DNA of 44,030 nt from DATBHZ01 sp036557185 (GCA_036557185.1 DATBHZ010000028.1:1-44030); one strand, 5' to 3'; shown: positions 16,119 to 24,051, counted from the stretch's first letter. The notes: a model not told the origin generated them from the sequence alone. Numbers and translations: made by a program.

Positions 16119-17012
16119 TCACTCCTCGGTGGATATCTCCGGGCCCGAGAGCTGGGTCCTCGGGTTCTCGATGCGCGAGAGCGCCAGCACGCCCCACACC
16201 ATCGCCGCGAGCGCGAGCCCGAGGGCGAGGTGCGCGAGCGGCCCGGCGACGGTGATCTGCTCCTGCAGCAGGCCGACGCCGAGCGCGACGCCCACCAGCG
16301 GCTGCAGCACCTGCTCCGAGCCGACGGCCGCGGCGAGCTCGCCGGTCTGGAACGCGCTCTGCGCCAGCACGAGGCCGGTGATCGAGGACACGGCCAGCGC
16401 GTACGGCTCCCAGTGGTCCACCCAGTTGAACACGCCCCCGCCGAGGAAGTGGACGAATGCCTTGGTGAGCACGGCGCTCACCGCGAACAGCGTTCCCGCT
16501 GCCGCGCCGAGGTAGGCCGCGCGCCGCGCACCGTGCGTGAGCTGCGCCAGGGCGACACAACCGAACACGACCGCGACCACCGGCGGGACCGCGACGAGCC
16601 ACGCGCGGTCGGACGCGATAGCGACGCCGCCCTCGGGTGACGTCTGGTAGAGGAAGAGCGAGACGCCCGCCGCGAGCACGACGGCAGCGATCCATCCCTC
16701 TGCGGGAATGTGGCGCTTCGTGATGATCCGCCCGAGGAACAGCGAGAGCAGCAGCGCGGTCGAGAGGATCGGCTCGACGAGCACGAGCGTGCCCGCGCCG
16801 AGGGCAAGAGCCTCGAAGACATAGCCGCCGACGTCCGATCCCATGCCGGCGACCCAGCGGGGGCGGCGAGCGAGCCGCGCGAGCAATCCGAGCTTGAGTG
16901 TGTCGTCCTCGGGGAGCTGCTCCGCCTCGTGCTGTTGCAGCACGTTGCTCAGCGCGTAGAAGAACGCGGCGCCTACGGCGAACGCCACGGCGAGTGCCTG
17001 CTCGGCGCTCAT
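16119..17012 (-). CDS. DMT superfamily transporter (EamA-like)
   Basis: The 297-residue protein has about nine or ten hydrophobic helices in two related halves. It begins AFAVGAAFFYALSNVLQQHEAEQLP and has the VGGYVFEALALGAGTLVLVEPILSTALLLSLFLGRI region typical of EamA-type drug/metabolite transporters of actinobacteria. The substrate is unknown. The likely start is ATG 17012, preceded by GATACT and six bases (leaderless-like). It lies 39 bases downstream of the MFS gene and nine bases upstream of the methyltransferase, all on the minus strand. Confidence 0.88.
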   Translation of the reverse strand: MSAEQALAVAFAVGAAFFYALSNVLQQHEAEQLPEDDTLKLGLLARLARRPRWVAGMGSDVGGYVFEALALGAGTLVLVEPILSTALLLSLFLGRIITKRHIPAEGWIAAVVLAAGVSLFLYQTSPEGGVAIASDRAWLVAVPPVVAVVFGCVALAQLTHGARRAAYLGAAAGTLFAVSAVLTKAFVHFLGGGVFNWVDHWEPYALAVSSITGLVLAQSAFQTGELAAAVGSEQVLQPLVGVALGVGLLQEQITVAGPLAHLALGLALAAMVWGVLALSRIENPRTQLSGPEISTEE

Positions 17013-17051
17013 GCAACGAGTATCGCACGGGCACCCGAACGGCCGTCGCCG

Positions 17052-18362
17052 TCAGATCGCCAGATCGGTGCCCGCGGCCTCTGCTCCGGCCTCCGCGTCG
17101 GCGGTCCGCGAGAGCGGCGTGCTCGGATCGCGGGCTCGCCGCTCGGCGAACGCCCCCCATGCTGCGGCTGCGACCGCGGCGAGCGCGCCGATGACGAGCG
17201 GGACGCGCGCCCCGAACGCATCCGCAACCGCGCCGAGGAACGGTCCCCCGATCGGCGTCGTTCCGATCAGCAGGACGCTCTGGAGCGCGATGACGCGGCC
17301 TTGCATCTGCGGATCGGCGCGCACCTGGACGATCGCGGTGGTTGCCGTCATGTACCTGATGCTCGTCAGGCCGACGAGGAAGACGAGCGGGAAGACCCAG
17401 GCGACCGTCGGTGCGAAGGCGAGCAAGAGCATGCTGAGCCCGAACGCGGCCGCGCCCACCACGATGAACCGGACGCGCACGCTGCTGCGGTGCGCCACGG
17501 CCAATGCCCCGACGAGTGATCCAACGCTGAACACCGAGTAGACGAAGGTGTAGGTCGCGTCGCTCCCATGGAGGCCGTGCACGACGAAGAGCGGGAAGAG
17601 GACGCTGAAGTTGTAGGTGAGCGTCCCGATGATCGTCAGCATCACGAAGGTGATCCAGAGCGCCGGCACGCGGCGGACGTAGCGGAGGCCGGCGCGCACC
17701 TGACCGCGGCCGCGCGGCGTGGCCGGAACGCGCCGCAGCTCGGACGTCCTGATCATGATCAGCGCCACGAGCACTGCCAGGTACGAGAAGGCGTCGATCG
17801 TGAAGCACCAGCCGAACCCGAGGGTGACCACGAGTGCGCCCGCGAGCGCGGGGCCGAAGATCCGTGACGCGTTCACCATCGCGCTGTAGAGCGTCACTGC
17901 ATTCGGCACGTGTTCGAGCGGCACGGTCTCCACGACGAAGGAGCGGCGCACGGGATTGTCGAATGCCAGAAGGATTCCACCGGCAAGGGCGGTTGCGTAC
18001 AGGCCGACGATCGGCGGGTGCCCCATGAACGCGAGAGCCCCGAGCACGAATGACTGCACCATCTCGAGTGACTGCGTGAGGAAGAGCAGCTTCCGCTTGT
18101 CGGAGCGATCGGCGATCACGCCCGCCCACGCCGACAAGAGCAGGATCGGACCGAACTGGCACGCGGTGAGCAATCCGACCGCGAGCCCGCTGTTCGTCAG
18201 CTTCAGGATGAGCAGCGTGAGAGCGACCATCGTGAGCCAGTTGCCCGTGTTCGAGAGCAGCTGGCCCCAGAAGAAGATGCGGAAGTTGCGGTCCGCGAAC
18301 GACAGGAAGGTCTGCCGGAAGAAACCGCCCGCCGCGTTGGTCTCGTCGTTCTCCGTTGCCAT
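17052..18362 (-). CDS. MFS transporter, transmembrane secretion effector (EntS-like) type
   Basis: The 436-residue protein has twelve likely helices. It opens FADRNFRIFFWGQLLSNTGNWLTMVALTLLIL and has AWAGVIADRSDKRKLL in the loop after helix 2, the MFS motif A region. NPVRRSFVVETVPLEHVPNAVTLYSAMVNASRIFGPALAGAL is typical of the EntS/TMEffector branch, whose members export siderophores, macrolides or other small molecules. It is transcribed away from a MarR regulator 70 bases off, the usual arrangement for a regulator that represses an efflux pump, so inducible drug or metabolite export is the likely role. Confidence 0.92.
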   Translation of the reverse strand: MATENDETNAAGGFFRQTFLSFADRNFRIFFWGQLLSNTGNWLTMVALTLLILKLTNSGLAVGLLTACQFGPILLLSAWAGVIADRSDKRKLLFLTQSLEMVQSFVLGALAFMGHPPIVGLYATALAGGILLAFDNPVRRSFVVETVPLEHVPNAVTLYSAMVNASRIFGPALAGALVVTLGFGWCFTIDAFSYLAVLVALIMIRTSELRRVPATPRGRGQVRAGLRYVRRVPALWITFVMLTIIGTLTYNFSVLFPLFVVHGLHGSDATYTFVYSVFSVGSLVGALAVAHRSSVRVRFIVVGAAAFGLSMLLLAFAPTVAWVFPLVFLVGLTSIRYMTATTAIVQVRADPQMQGRVIALQSVLLIGTTPIGGPFLGAVADAFGARVPLVIGALAAVAAAAWGAFAERRARDPSTPLSRTADAEAGAEAAGTDLAI

Positions 18363-18366
18363 CCAT

Positions 18367-18384
18367 TTAGTACGCTACAGCTAA
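18367..18384. promoter_or_regulatory. Divergent promoter/operator between MFS and MarR genes
   Basis: TTAG (18367-18370) and CTAA (18381-18384) form the ends of an 18-bp imperfect dyad. In its middle TACGCTA (18371-18377) reads TACGCT on the plus strand and TAGCGT on the minus strand, so one site can serve as the -10 of both genes. On the minus strand nine bases separate it from the MFS start codon. A MarR dimer bound here would block both promoters (inference). Confidence 0.45.
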
Positions 18385-18432
18385 CTTTCTTGGTCCCGGC
18401 CCGAGAGATGCGGCGAAGTGGAGGCCGACGAC

Positions 18433-18903
18433 ATGGCGGGAGCAGAGGTGCAGAAGACGAGGAGCGCCGAGGCCTCCGCGAAGCTCGCCGGCGAGCTGCG
18501 GCTCGCCACGGGCCGCCTCTCGCGTCGCCTCCGCCAGGTCGGTGCCGGCGGCCTGACCGTCTCCCAGCTGTCGGCGCTCGCGAGCGTCGACCGTCTCGGA
18601 CCGGTGCAGCTCGGTGAGCTCGCGCGTGTGGAGTCGGTCGCCGCGCCGACGATCACCCGGGTCGTCACCGCTCTCGAGGAGCGCAAGCTGCTGCGCCGCC
18701 GTTCGTCACCGGACGACAGGCGTGCTGCGATCGTCGAGATCACCCTTGCGGGACGGCGGGCGCTGACGGACGTGCGGGGTAAGCAGATCACCTACCTCGT
18801 CGACGCGCTCGGCCGCTTGGATCCCGACGACTGTGAGCTCCTAGCCGAGGCGGTGCCGCTGCTCAACGACCTGCTCGAAGACGGCACACAGCCCGATCGT
18901 TGA
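18433..18903 (+). CDS. MarR family transcriptional regulator
   Basis: The 156-residue protein is a typical winged helix-turn-helix dimer: GGLTVSQLSALASVDRLGPVQLGELARVESVAAPTITRVVTALEERKLLRRRSSPDDRRAAIVEITLAGRRAL, with the DDRR wing, flanked by helices for dimerisation. It probably represses itself and the divergent MFS gene and lets go on binding a small molecule. The ATG at 18433 is preferred to a GTG at 18418 because GTGGAGG sits eight bases before the ATG as a ribosome-binding site. The gene ends 66 bases before the SRPBCC gene. Confidence 0.93.
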   Translation: MAGAEVQKTRSAEASAKLAGELRLATGRLSRRLRQVGAGGLTVSQLSALASVDRLGPVQLGELARVESVAAPTITRVVTALEERKLLRRRSSPDDRRAAIVEITLAGRRALTDVRGKQITYLVDALGRLDPDDCELLAEAVPLLNDLLEDGTQPDR

Positions 18904-18969
18904 GCTTCGATCTCGCGCCCGACGGACGGCCTCGGGCAGCGGTGTGACCGCGGGTGGCAGGATGCACGC

Positions 18970-19443
18970 ATGACGACGGAGCGGTTGGAGGTCGAGCGCA
19001 CGATCCCTGCTGAGCCGGCGGCGATCTTCGCCGTGCTGTGCGACCCGCAGGGTCACGTGGAGATCGACAGCTCCGGCATGCTCATGGACGCGACCGGCGA
19101 GCCGGTGTCCGCGGTTGGCGACACGTTCGTCGTGCACATGGACCGCGAAGCGTTGAACGACTACCCGCTCGGCAAATACGACGTGACGGTGGAGATCGAC
19201 ACCCTCGTGCCCGACCGTGAGATCGCGTGGAAGATCCTCGGCCAGATCCGCCCGCAGATCGGGCACGTCTACGGCTACCGGCTCGAGCCGGTCGACGGCG
19301 GCACGCTCGTCACCTCGTACTACGACTGGTCGTCGATCGACGAGACCTGGAAGGAAGCGAACATCTTCCCGATCATTCCGGAGTCCGCGTTGCGCGCGAC
19401 GCTCGGCATCCTCGACCGCACGGTGCGCCGCCGGTCCGCCTGA
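18970..19443 (+). CDS. SRPBCC (START/polyketide cyclase-like) domain protein
   Basis: The 157-residue protein matches the SRPBCC fold: ERTIPAEPAAIFAVLCDPQGHVEID at the start, a central beta-sheet (VTVEIDTLVPDREIAWKILG), then VYGYRLEPVDGGTLVTSYYDWS and a C-terminal helix (SALRATLGILDRTV). Proteins of this fold bind hydrophobic ligands or act as cyclases; no catalytic residues can be assigned. It converges on the ClC channel gene with a ten-base gap and lies 66 bases after the MarR gene. Confidence 0.87.
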   Translation: MTTERLEVERTIPAEPAAIFAVLCDPQGHVEIDSSGMLMDATGEPVSAVGDTFVVHMDREALNDYPLGKYDVTVEIDTLVPDREIAWKILGQIRPQIGHVYGYRLEPVDGGTLVTSYYDWSSIDETWKEANIFPIIPESALRATLGILDRTVRRRSA

Positions 19444-19453
19444 TCGGCGCGAG

Positions 19454-20719
19454 TCAGGTCTCCACCTCTCCGACGACATCGCGCTCGCGCTGGGTATGGA
19501 TGAGCCCGACCTGGCTCGTGAGCACGAAGCTCACAACGGTCGCGATCAGAGTCGTGGGTAACAGCCGGAAGCCGGCCATCTCGCTGACAACGAGCGTTGA
19601 CCCGATCGGCGTCTTCGTCACGCCCGCGTTCCCCGCTGCCATGAGCGCGGCGACCATCACGGCCTCGTTGGTGCCCGGCGCGAGCACGTGCATGGCGCGG
19701 CCGAGACAGGCGCCGATGAAGAACATCGGGATGATGAACCCGCCGCGCCACTCGGACGAGAGGGTGACCGAGGTTCCGAGCAGCTTGGCGAACGCGGCCA
19801 GCGCGAAGAACGCGACGGTGCCGCCGTGGTGGGCGAGGATGTCGTTGATCTGCGATTCGCCGTAGGTCAGCGAGTAGACCGAGGCGAGACCGAGCGCCGC
19901 GAGGATCAGTCCGCCGACGACGGGGCGCAGGCCCGGCATCAGCTTGCGTGCGCCCGTGCGCAGCAGGGTGCTCAGGTACGTGAACGCGATCGCCGTCAGC
20001 GCACCACCGAGACCGGCCACGAGCGCCCACGCGAGATCGCTCGCGCGCAACGAGACCGGCGACGGGAGGTGCCATATCGGGGTGAGCCCTGCTCCGGTGG
20101 CGACGACGTACACGCCGTATCCGGAGAGGGACCCGAGCACGGCCGGCAGGAGCGCCTCGTAGTACTGCAGCCCCCGCCGGTGCAGCATCTCGAGCGCGAA
20201 GATCGCCGAGCCGAGGGGCGCGCCGAAGAGCACGGTGAATCCCGCGGCCATCCCCGCGATCGTGAGCACGCGCGAGTCGCGCACCACGAGGCGCGCTCGC
20301 TTCGCGGTCCACGACGCGAGCGTGCCGGTCGTCTGGACGAGCGGCGCCTCCGGACCCATCGCGCCCCCGGACGCGATGCACAGCCAAGAGATCGGCACGA
20401 GCGATCGCAGCATCCGTACGCCGGTCGACGACCCGGAGACATGGATGTTGTCGACCATGAGCTCGACGTCACCAGGTGATCCCACGAAGCGCGTGACCAG
20501 AGCCGCGAAGAGGCCGACACCACCGAGGATCGCGAAGCCGATCGCACCGCTCCAGTGCGTGGGCCACAGCACCGACTGCAACACGTGGAGGATGAAGAGG
20601 TAGAAGCCGCCCACCAGCCCGCACCCGACACCCACGAGGACGACGAGGCCGATCACCTTCGGACCCATGCCGAGGAACAGGCCTTCCAGAAGGTTCGGCG
20701 AGAGCTGCGGTTTTCGCAC
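19454..20719 (-). CDS. ClC family chloride channel/transporter
   Basis: The 421-residue protein has the ClC two-repeat topology. Visible signatures are GGAMGPEAPLVQ, with Glu124 at the gating-glutamate position of the GxxGPEGP motif, GMAAGFTVLFGAPLGSAIFALEML, and GGFIIPMFFIGACLG, the GxFxP filter motif. The proton-glutamate position used by exchangers cannot be judged safely. No CBS domains follow. It moves chloride (or another anion such as fluoride or nitrate in some branches) across the membrane. Start: GTG at 20719, six bases after TACGAT on the minus strand (leaderless). It is divergent from a MarR gene 29 bases away. Confidence 0.93.
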   Translation of the reverse strand: MRKPQLSPNLLEGLFLGMGPKVIGLVVLVGVGCGLVGGFYLFILHVLQSVLWPTHWSGAIGFAILGGVGLFAALVTRFVGSPGDVELMVDNIHVSGSSTGVRMLRSLVPISWLCIASGGAMGPEAPLVQTTGTLASWTAKRARLVVRDSRVLTIAGMAAGFTVLFGAPLGSAIFALEMLHRRGLQYYEALLPAVLGSLSGYGVYVVATGAGLTPIWHLPSPVSLRASDLAWALVAGLGGALTAIAFTYLSTLLRTGARKLMPGLRPVVGGLILAALGLASVYSLTYGESQINDILAHHGGTVAFFALAAFAKLLGTSVTLSSEWRGGFIIPMFFIGACLGRAMHVLAPGTNEAVMVAALMAAGNAGVTKTPIGSTLVVSEMAGFRLLPTTLIATVVSFVLTSQVGLIHTQRERDVVGEVET

Positions 20720-20725
20720 GACTAT

Positions 20726-20738
20726 ATCGTACTACGAT
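20726..20738. promoter_or_regulatory. Perfect 13-bp palindrome acting as divergent -10 elements (ClC/MarR)
   Basis: ATCGTA-C-TACGAT is an exact palindrome centred on 20732. Read on the plus strand TACGAT (20733-20738) lies ten bases before the marR-type ATG at 20749. Read on the minus strand TACGAT (20731-20726) lies six bases before the ClC GTG at 20719. Outer bases extend the dyad with a few mismatches. Both promoters are thus embedded in one dyad that a MarR dimer could cover. Confidence 0.6.
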
Positions 20739-20748
20739 CTATTTTTGC

Positions 20749-21168
20749 ATGGCACCTCGGCAACTGAGCGATGACGTGTACCGGCGCCTGTTGGCGTTCC
20801 GGACGGAGCTGCGCCGCTTCTCCCACTGGAGCGAGGAACAGGCCCAGGCGGTCGGGCTCACGCCGGCCCAGCACCAGCTGTTGCTCGCGGTGCGCGGCCA
20901 CACCGACCGGCGCGGGCCGACGGTCGGAGACGTCGCCCACGTGCTGCTCCTGCGCCACCACAGCGCGGTGGGACTCGTCGACCGTGCCGCCGAGGCGGGG
21001 CTCGTGCGAAGGGTGCGCGATCCGGACGACCACCGGGTCGTGCGACTGCACCTCACGGCCGCAGGAGGAGCGAAGCTCGCGCGGCTCAGTCAGCTGCATC
21101 TCGAGGAGCTCGCGCGCCTGCAGAAGGGAGCGCTCGCCGACGTGGTCGGAGCGGGCGAGCACGCGTGA
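20749..21168 (+). CDS. MarR family transcriptional regulator
   Basis: The 139-residue winged-helix protein reads VYRRLLAFRTELRRFSHWSEEQAQAVGLTPAQHQLLLAVRGH, then a helix-turn-helix (TVGDVAHVLLLRHHSAVGLVDRAAEAGLVRRVRDPDDHRVVRLHLTAAG) with the DPDDHR wing. No ribosome-binding site precedes the ATG at 20749, and the palindrome at 20726-20738 supplies the likely -10 ten bases upstream. By position it should control itself and the divergent ClC channel gene (inference). Confidence 0.92.
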   Translation: MAPRQLSDDVYRRLLAFRTELRRFSHWSEEQAQAVGLTPAQHQLLLAVRGHTDRRGPTVGDVAHVLLLRHHSAVGLVDRAAEAGLVRRVRDPDDHRVVRLHLTAAGGAKLARLSQLHLEELARLQKGALADVVGAGEHA

Positions 21169-21267
21169 GACCGCACGTAGCGCGGTATCAGGGGGTGGTC
21201 GGGCCACCGCTGAGGCGATGGTACAAAGGTTGCGTGGCATGAGAGCCGCCGCGCGTGAGGAGGCCGC

Positions 21268-21696
21268 ATGGCCGACGTCGAAGTTCCCGCGACGAGCGAG
21301 CAAGAGCTGGACGCCCTCGACCGCGCCGAGGAGGAGGCCGAGCACCACCTGGCGCGCCGGGTGATCCTCGGGATGGTCATCGCGATCCCGGTGTTCACCG
21401 TGCTCTTCGGTGCGCTCGTCGGCCTCTCCGTGCACTCGGCGGGCTCACCGGCCGGCGTGCCGCTCGTCATGGGCGCAGGGATCGGCGTGTTGGCAGGGAT
21501 CTTCTTCGGTACCTGGGGCGGCATCGTGGCGAGCGTGCACGAGGTGGAGGACATCGAGCACGACGCGCGCGTCAGCTGGGCCGAGGACGCCCGCACCGCC
21601 GCCCGGCACGGAGCGGCCGTGACCTCATCGCCGTCTCACGAGCCCGAGGAACTCGGCGCGAGTGCGGGGGTCGTCGCGGACGGTCCCGTGGAGTGA
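21268..21696 (+). CDS. Small two-helix membrane protein of unknown function
   Basis: The 142-residue protein has an acidic, coiled-coil-like N-terminus (ATSEQELDALDRAEEEAEHHLARR), two hydrophobic segments (about residues 32-54 and 66-93, the second glycine-rich with GAGIGVLAGIFFGTWGG), and an acidic tail. I do not recognise a named family. The start is well supported by GTGAGGAGG before the ATG. The last 72 bases overlap, in the opposite direction, the end of the FolE-like gene. Confidence 0.75.
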   Translation: MADVEVPATSEQELDALDRAEEEAEHHLARRVILGMVIAIPVFTVLFGALVGLSVHSAGSPAGVPLVMGAGIGVLAGIFFGTWGGIVASVHEVEDIEHDARVSWAEDARTAARHGAAVTSSPSHEPEELGASAGVVADGPVE

Positions 21697-22089
21697 CGAG
21701 GTGACCGTGCTCGTCACCGGCGCAGCGCGGTGTGCGAGACGACGGTGCTCGATCTCGATCACGACACCCACGCCCTTGGGAGCGAGCTGGGAGCCGAGCC
21801 ATTCGGCGGTGCGCGCCGCCAGCGGCTCCTCGGCGTCGATGCGAGCGGCGAACATCTCGACCGCACGCGCGAGCTTCGAGAGGCCCACGATGTGACCGTC
21901 CGGGACGTACCCGACGTGTGCGAGCCCGCTCAGCTGCTGCTCGCGCATCCAGGACGACCCGAACGAGATGTTCGCCACGACGACAAGGTCGTCGTAGCCG
22001 GTGTCGTTGTCGAAGGTGGTCAGTCGGAACGGCGGGGCGATCCCGTTGTGCTCGCCCGCGCTGCCCGGTCGGGCGGTCGAGGTGCGCAT
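21625..22089 (-). CDS. Short GTP cyclohydrolase I-like (T-fold) protein lacking zinc ligands
   Basis: The 154-residue protein matches only the T-fold part of GTP cyclohydrolase I (FolE): LAHVGYVPDGHIVGLSKLAR, AVEMFAARIDAEEPLAARTAEWLGSQLAPKGVGVVIEIEH, then TSTVTSSLHGTVRDDPRTRAEFLGLVRR. The usual N-terminal helical region of about 80 residues is absent, and only about 100 bases separate it from the divergent gene, so it has not merely been missed. The zinc site CEHH reads WMRE and the third zinc Cys after GVVIEIEH is Arg, so normal GTP ring-opening is unlikely. An AAAGGGGA site precedes the ATG at 22089, and a TTGACA element lies upstream. It may be a repurposed T-fold protein or a decaying paralogue. 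Confidence 0.8.
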   Translation of the reverse strand: MRTSTARPGSAGEHNGIAPPFRLTTFDNDTGYDDLVVVANISFGSSWMREQQLSGLAHVGYVPDGHIVGLSKLARAVEMFAARIDAEEPLAARTAEWLGSQLAPKGVGVVIEIEHRRLAHRAAPVTSTVTSSLHGTVRDDPRTRAEFLGLVRRR

Positions 22090-22117
22090 CGGGTCCCCTT
22101 TCTAAGATGAAACGATC

Positions 22118-22154
22118 CTTGTTATAGTGATGGCTCGGGAATCTCTATGTCAAG
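22118..22154. promoter_or_regulatory. Divergent promoter/operator region between FolE-like and regulator genes
   Basis: CTTGTTATAG (22118-22127) and CTATGTCAAG (22145-22154) form an imperfect inverted repeat (8 of 10 paired, 17-base spacer). TATAGT (22123-22128) is a good plus-strand -10 for the regulator. On the minus strand TATAAC (22126-22121) and TTGACA (22153-22148) suggest a promoter for the FolE-like gene, though their 21-base spacing is long. Binding of the neighbouring regulator here is inference. Confidence 0.45.
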
Positions 22155-22193
22155 GCGAGCTTCTTGATAGAGCAAGAGCGCGGCGAGGCGGTG

Positions 22194-22925
22194 ATGGAAC
22201 AGCGCGGGGGACAGGGACGGTCGACCGAGGCGGACGTCCTCGCCGCGGTCAGCGCGCTCGGTGAGCCGACGCGCCGGGCCGTCTACGAGCACGTGGCTGC
22301 GGTCGGCGACTGGGTGAGCCGCGACGAGGCCGCGGACGCGGTCGCGCTCGAGCGCGCGACGGCTGCCCATCACCTTGACCGGCTCGCAGCCGACGGTCTC
22401 CTCGAAGTCGAGTACCAGCGTCGCTCGGGACGCTCCGGGCCGGGCGCGGGTCGTCCGGCGAAGGTCTACCGGCGAGCGCGGCGTGACTTCGGGGTCGCGC
22501 TGCCGCCGCGCGACTACGGGCTGATCGGCCGTCTGCTCGCTGACGCCGTGGACCGTGCGCGAACGTCCGGCGTCGATCTCGATGTCGCCCTCGACGAGGT
22601 CGCACGACGCGAAGGTGAGTGCCTGGCCGACGAGCTGCGATCCCAAGAGGCCGCGCGTCGCAAGGGCGCGCGAGCAAACGTCCGGGAGCTCCTCGTCGAG
22701 ACCCTGCGCACGCGCGGCTTCGAGCCGCGTACCGAGCCGGACGGGACGGTCGTGCTCGGGAACTGCCCGTTCCACCAGCTTGCGCGCGAGCACACGGATC
22801 TCGTGTGCGGCGTCAACCACTGCCTGCTGCAAACGGCCATCGACGAGATCGGCGGGACCGGATACGAGGCACGCTTGGAGCCCGAGCCGGGGATGTGCTG
22901 CGTGCGGCTCCACCTCCAGCGGTGA
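22194..22925 (+). CDS. Winged-helix regulator with C-terminal cysteine cluster (SufR/ArsR-like)
   Basis: The 243-residue protein has an N-terminal winged helix (VLAAVSALGEPTRRAVYEHVAAVGDWVSRDEAADAVALERATAAHHLDRLAADGLLEVEY, then RSGPGAGRPAKVYRRA) and a C-terminal domain with NCPFHQLAREHTDLVCGVNHC and, after 24 residues, CC in GMCCVRLHL. The cysteine spacing (C-x13-C-x4-C-x24-CC) recalls the SufR-type Fe-S regulators but is not identical. It probably senses iron-sulfur, metal or thiol redox state. ATG 22194 or the adjacent GTG 22191 follows GCGAGGCG; a TTG at 22164 is less likely. It is followed by the thioredoxin-like and CcdA genes. Confidence 0.85.
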   Translation: MEQRGGQGRSTEADVLAAVSALGEPTRRAVYEHVAAVGDWVSRDEAADAVALERATAAHHLDRLAADGLLEVEYQRRSGRSGPGAGRPAKVYRRARRDFGVALPPRDYGLIGRLLADAVDRARTSGVDLDVALDEVARREGECLADELRSQEAARRKGARANVRELLVETLRTRGFEPRTEPDGTVVLGNCPFHQLAREHTDLVCGVNHCLLQTAIDEIGGTGYEARLEPEPGMCCVRLHLQR

Positions 22926-23021
22926 CGCCACCGCGCCGCGACCTCGGCGGAATCCAAGAACTCGCGAAACTCTGGGACGACCTGACCCGAGCGCGCGTCG
23001 GGAGTCGGTGATACTCGTCCG

Positions 23022-24044
23022 GTGGGCCGACGCAAGTATCTCGTCGCAGCCGCAGTGCTGCTGCTCGCCGCCGTCGGCGCGGTGGTGCTCGCTGCACGGA
23101 CCAGCCCGAGCAGCGTCGGTGGTGCGAGCGCGGCAGGGAATGGGAGCTCTGCTCCGCCGCTGAAGGCAAAGGGCTGGATCAACACCTCCGCGCTCACGCC
23201 TGCACGGCTTCGTCGCAAGGTCGTCCTCTACGACTTCTGGACCTACTCGTGCGTCAACTGCGTGCGGACCATCCCGTACCTGCGAGCGTGGTACGACCGC
23301 TACCGCTCCGACGGCTTGGTGGTGATCGGCGTTCACTCACCGGAGTTCGACTTCGAGAAGAACCACGCGAACGTCCGTCGCGCGGTCAAGAAGCTGGGGG
23401 TCGACTATCCGGTCGCTCTCGACGACGACATGACGATCTGGAACCAGTTCGGCAACCAGTACTGGCCCGCGGACTATCTGTTCGACCGCTCCAACCATCA
23501 GGCCGAGGTGCACTTCGGGGAGGGCGGATACACCGAGACGGAGAACGAGATCCGCAAGCTGCTCGGCGTCCCCGCCTCGGCGCCGCGCGCGGTGCTCGGG
23601 CGACGCGAGGGAGGGACGGACGGCCCTTCCGACATCACGCCGGAGACCTACAACGGCTCCGAGCGCGGCGCTGCCGGCTTCGCGTCGCCGCAGTCGCTCG
23701 TCGACGGCACGCAGGTCTTCACCGCGCCGGCAGTGCTCCCGACGAATTCCCACGCTTTCACGGGCGCGTGGACCGTGACGCCGGAATATGTGCAATCGGC
23801 GGTGCCCGGGTCGTCCATCCTGCTGCGGTACGTCGCCGGACAGGTCAACCTCGTCATGGCCACGTCGCACGGCCAGCCGATCGACGTGTCCGTGCAAGTC
23901 GACAATCGGCCTGCCAGCGTGGTGCGTGTGCACGCTTCGGACCTCTACGCGCTCGTCACCGACCCGACTGACGGCACCCACACGCTGCGCCTGACCGCTC
24001 AGGCTCCCGGCCTGCGCGCATACGCGTTCACCTTCGGGGGATAG
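23022..24044 (+). CDS. Membrane-anchored thioredoxin-like protein with C-terminal beta domain (DipZ C-terminal part)
   Basis: The 340-residue protein has an N-terminal signal anchor (YLVAAAVLLLAAVGAVVLAA) and then a TlpA/redoxin-type domain: VLYDFWTYSCVNCVRTIPYLRAW with the CVNC active pair near residue 80, VVIGVHSPEFDFEK and NQYWPADYLFD. The C-terminal 120 residues (ETYNGSERGAAGF and on) match the carbohydrate-binding-like domain found at the end of mycobacterial DipZ. It should carry reducing power outside the membrane to periplasmic or cell-wall thiols, taking electrons from CcdA, whose gene starts seven bases after its stop. GTG 23022 is the start. Confidence 0.9.
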   Translation: MGRRKYLVAAAVLLLAAVGAVVLAARTSPSSVGGASAAGNGSSAPPLKAKGWINTSALTPARLRRKVVLYDFWTYSCVNCVRTIPYLRAWYDRYRSDGLVVIGVHSPEFDFEKNHANVRRAVKKLGVDYPVALDDDMTIWNQFGNQYWPADYLFDRSNHQAEVHFGEGGYTETENEIRKLLGVPASAPRAVLGRREGGTDGPSDITPETYNGSERGAAGFASPQSLVDGTQVFTAPAVLPTNSHAFTGAWTVTPEYVQSAVPGSSILLRYVAGQVNLVMATSHGQPIDVSVQVDNRPASVVRVHASDLYALVTDPTDGTHTLRLTAQAPGLRAYAFTFGG

Positions 24045-24051
24045 CGCCCTC

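Noticed and set aside
16075..18366. A 763-codon minus-strand open frame over the DMT and MFS genes
   Set aside because: It is a shifted frame of the same strand with Arg/Ala-rich low-complexity translation; the two transporter frames have clear motifs.
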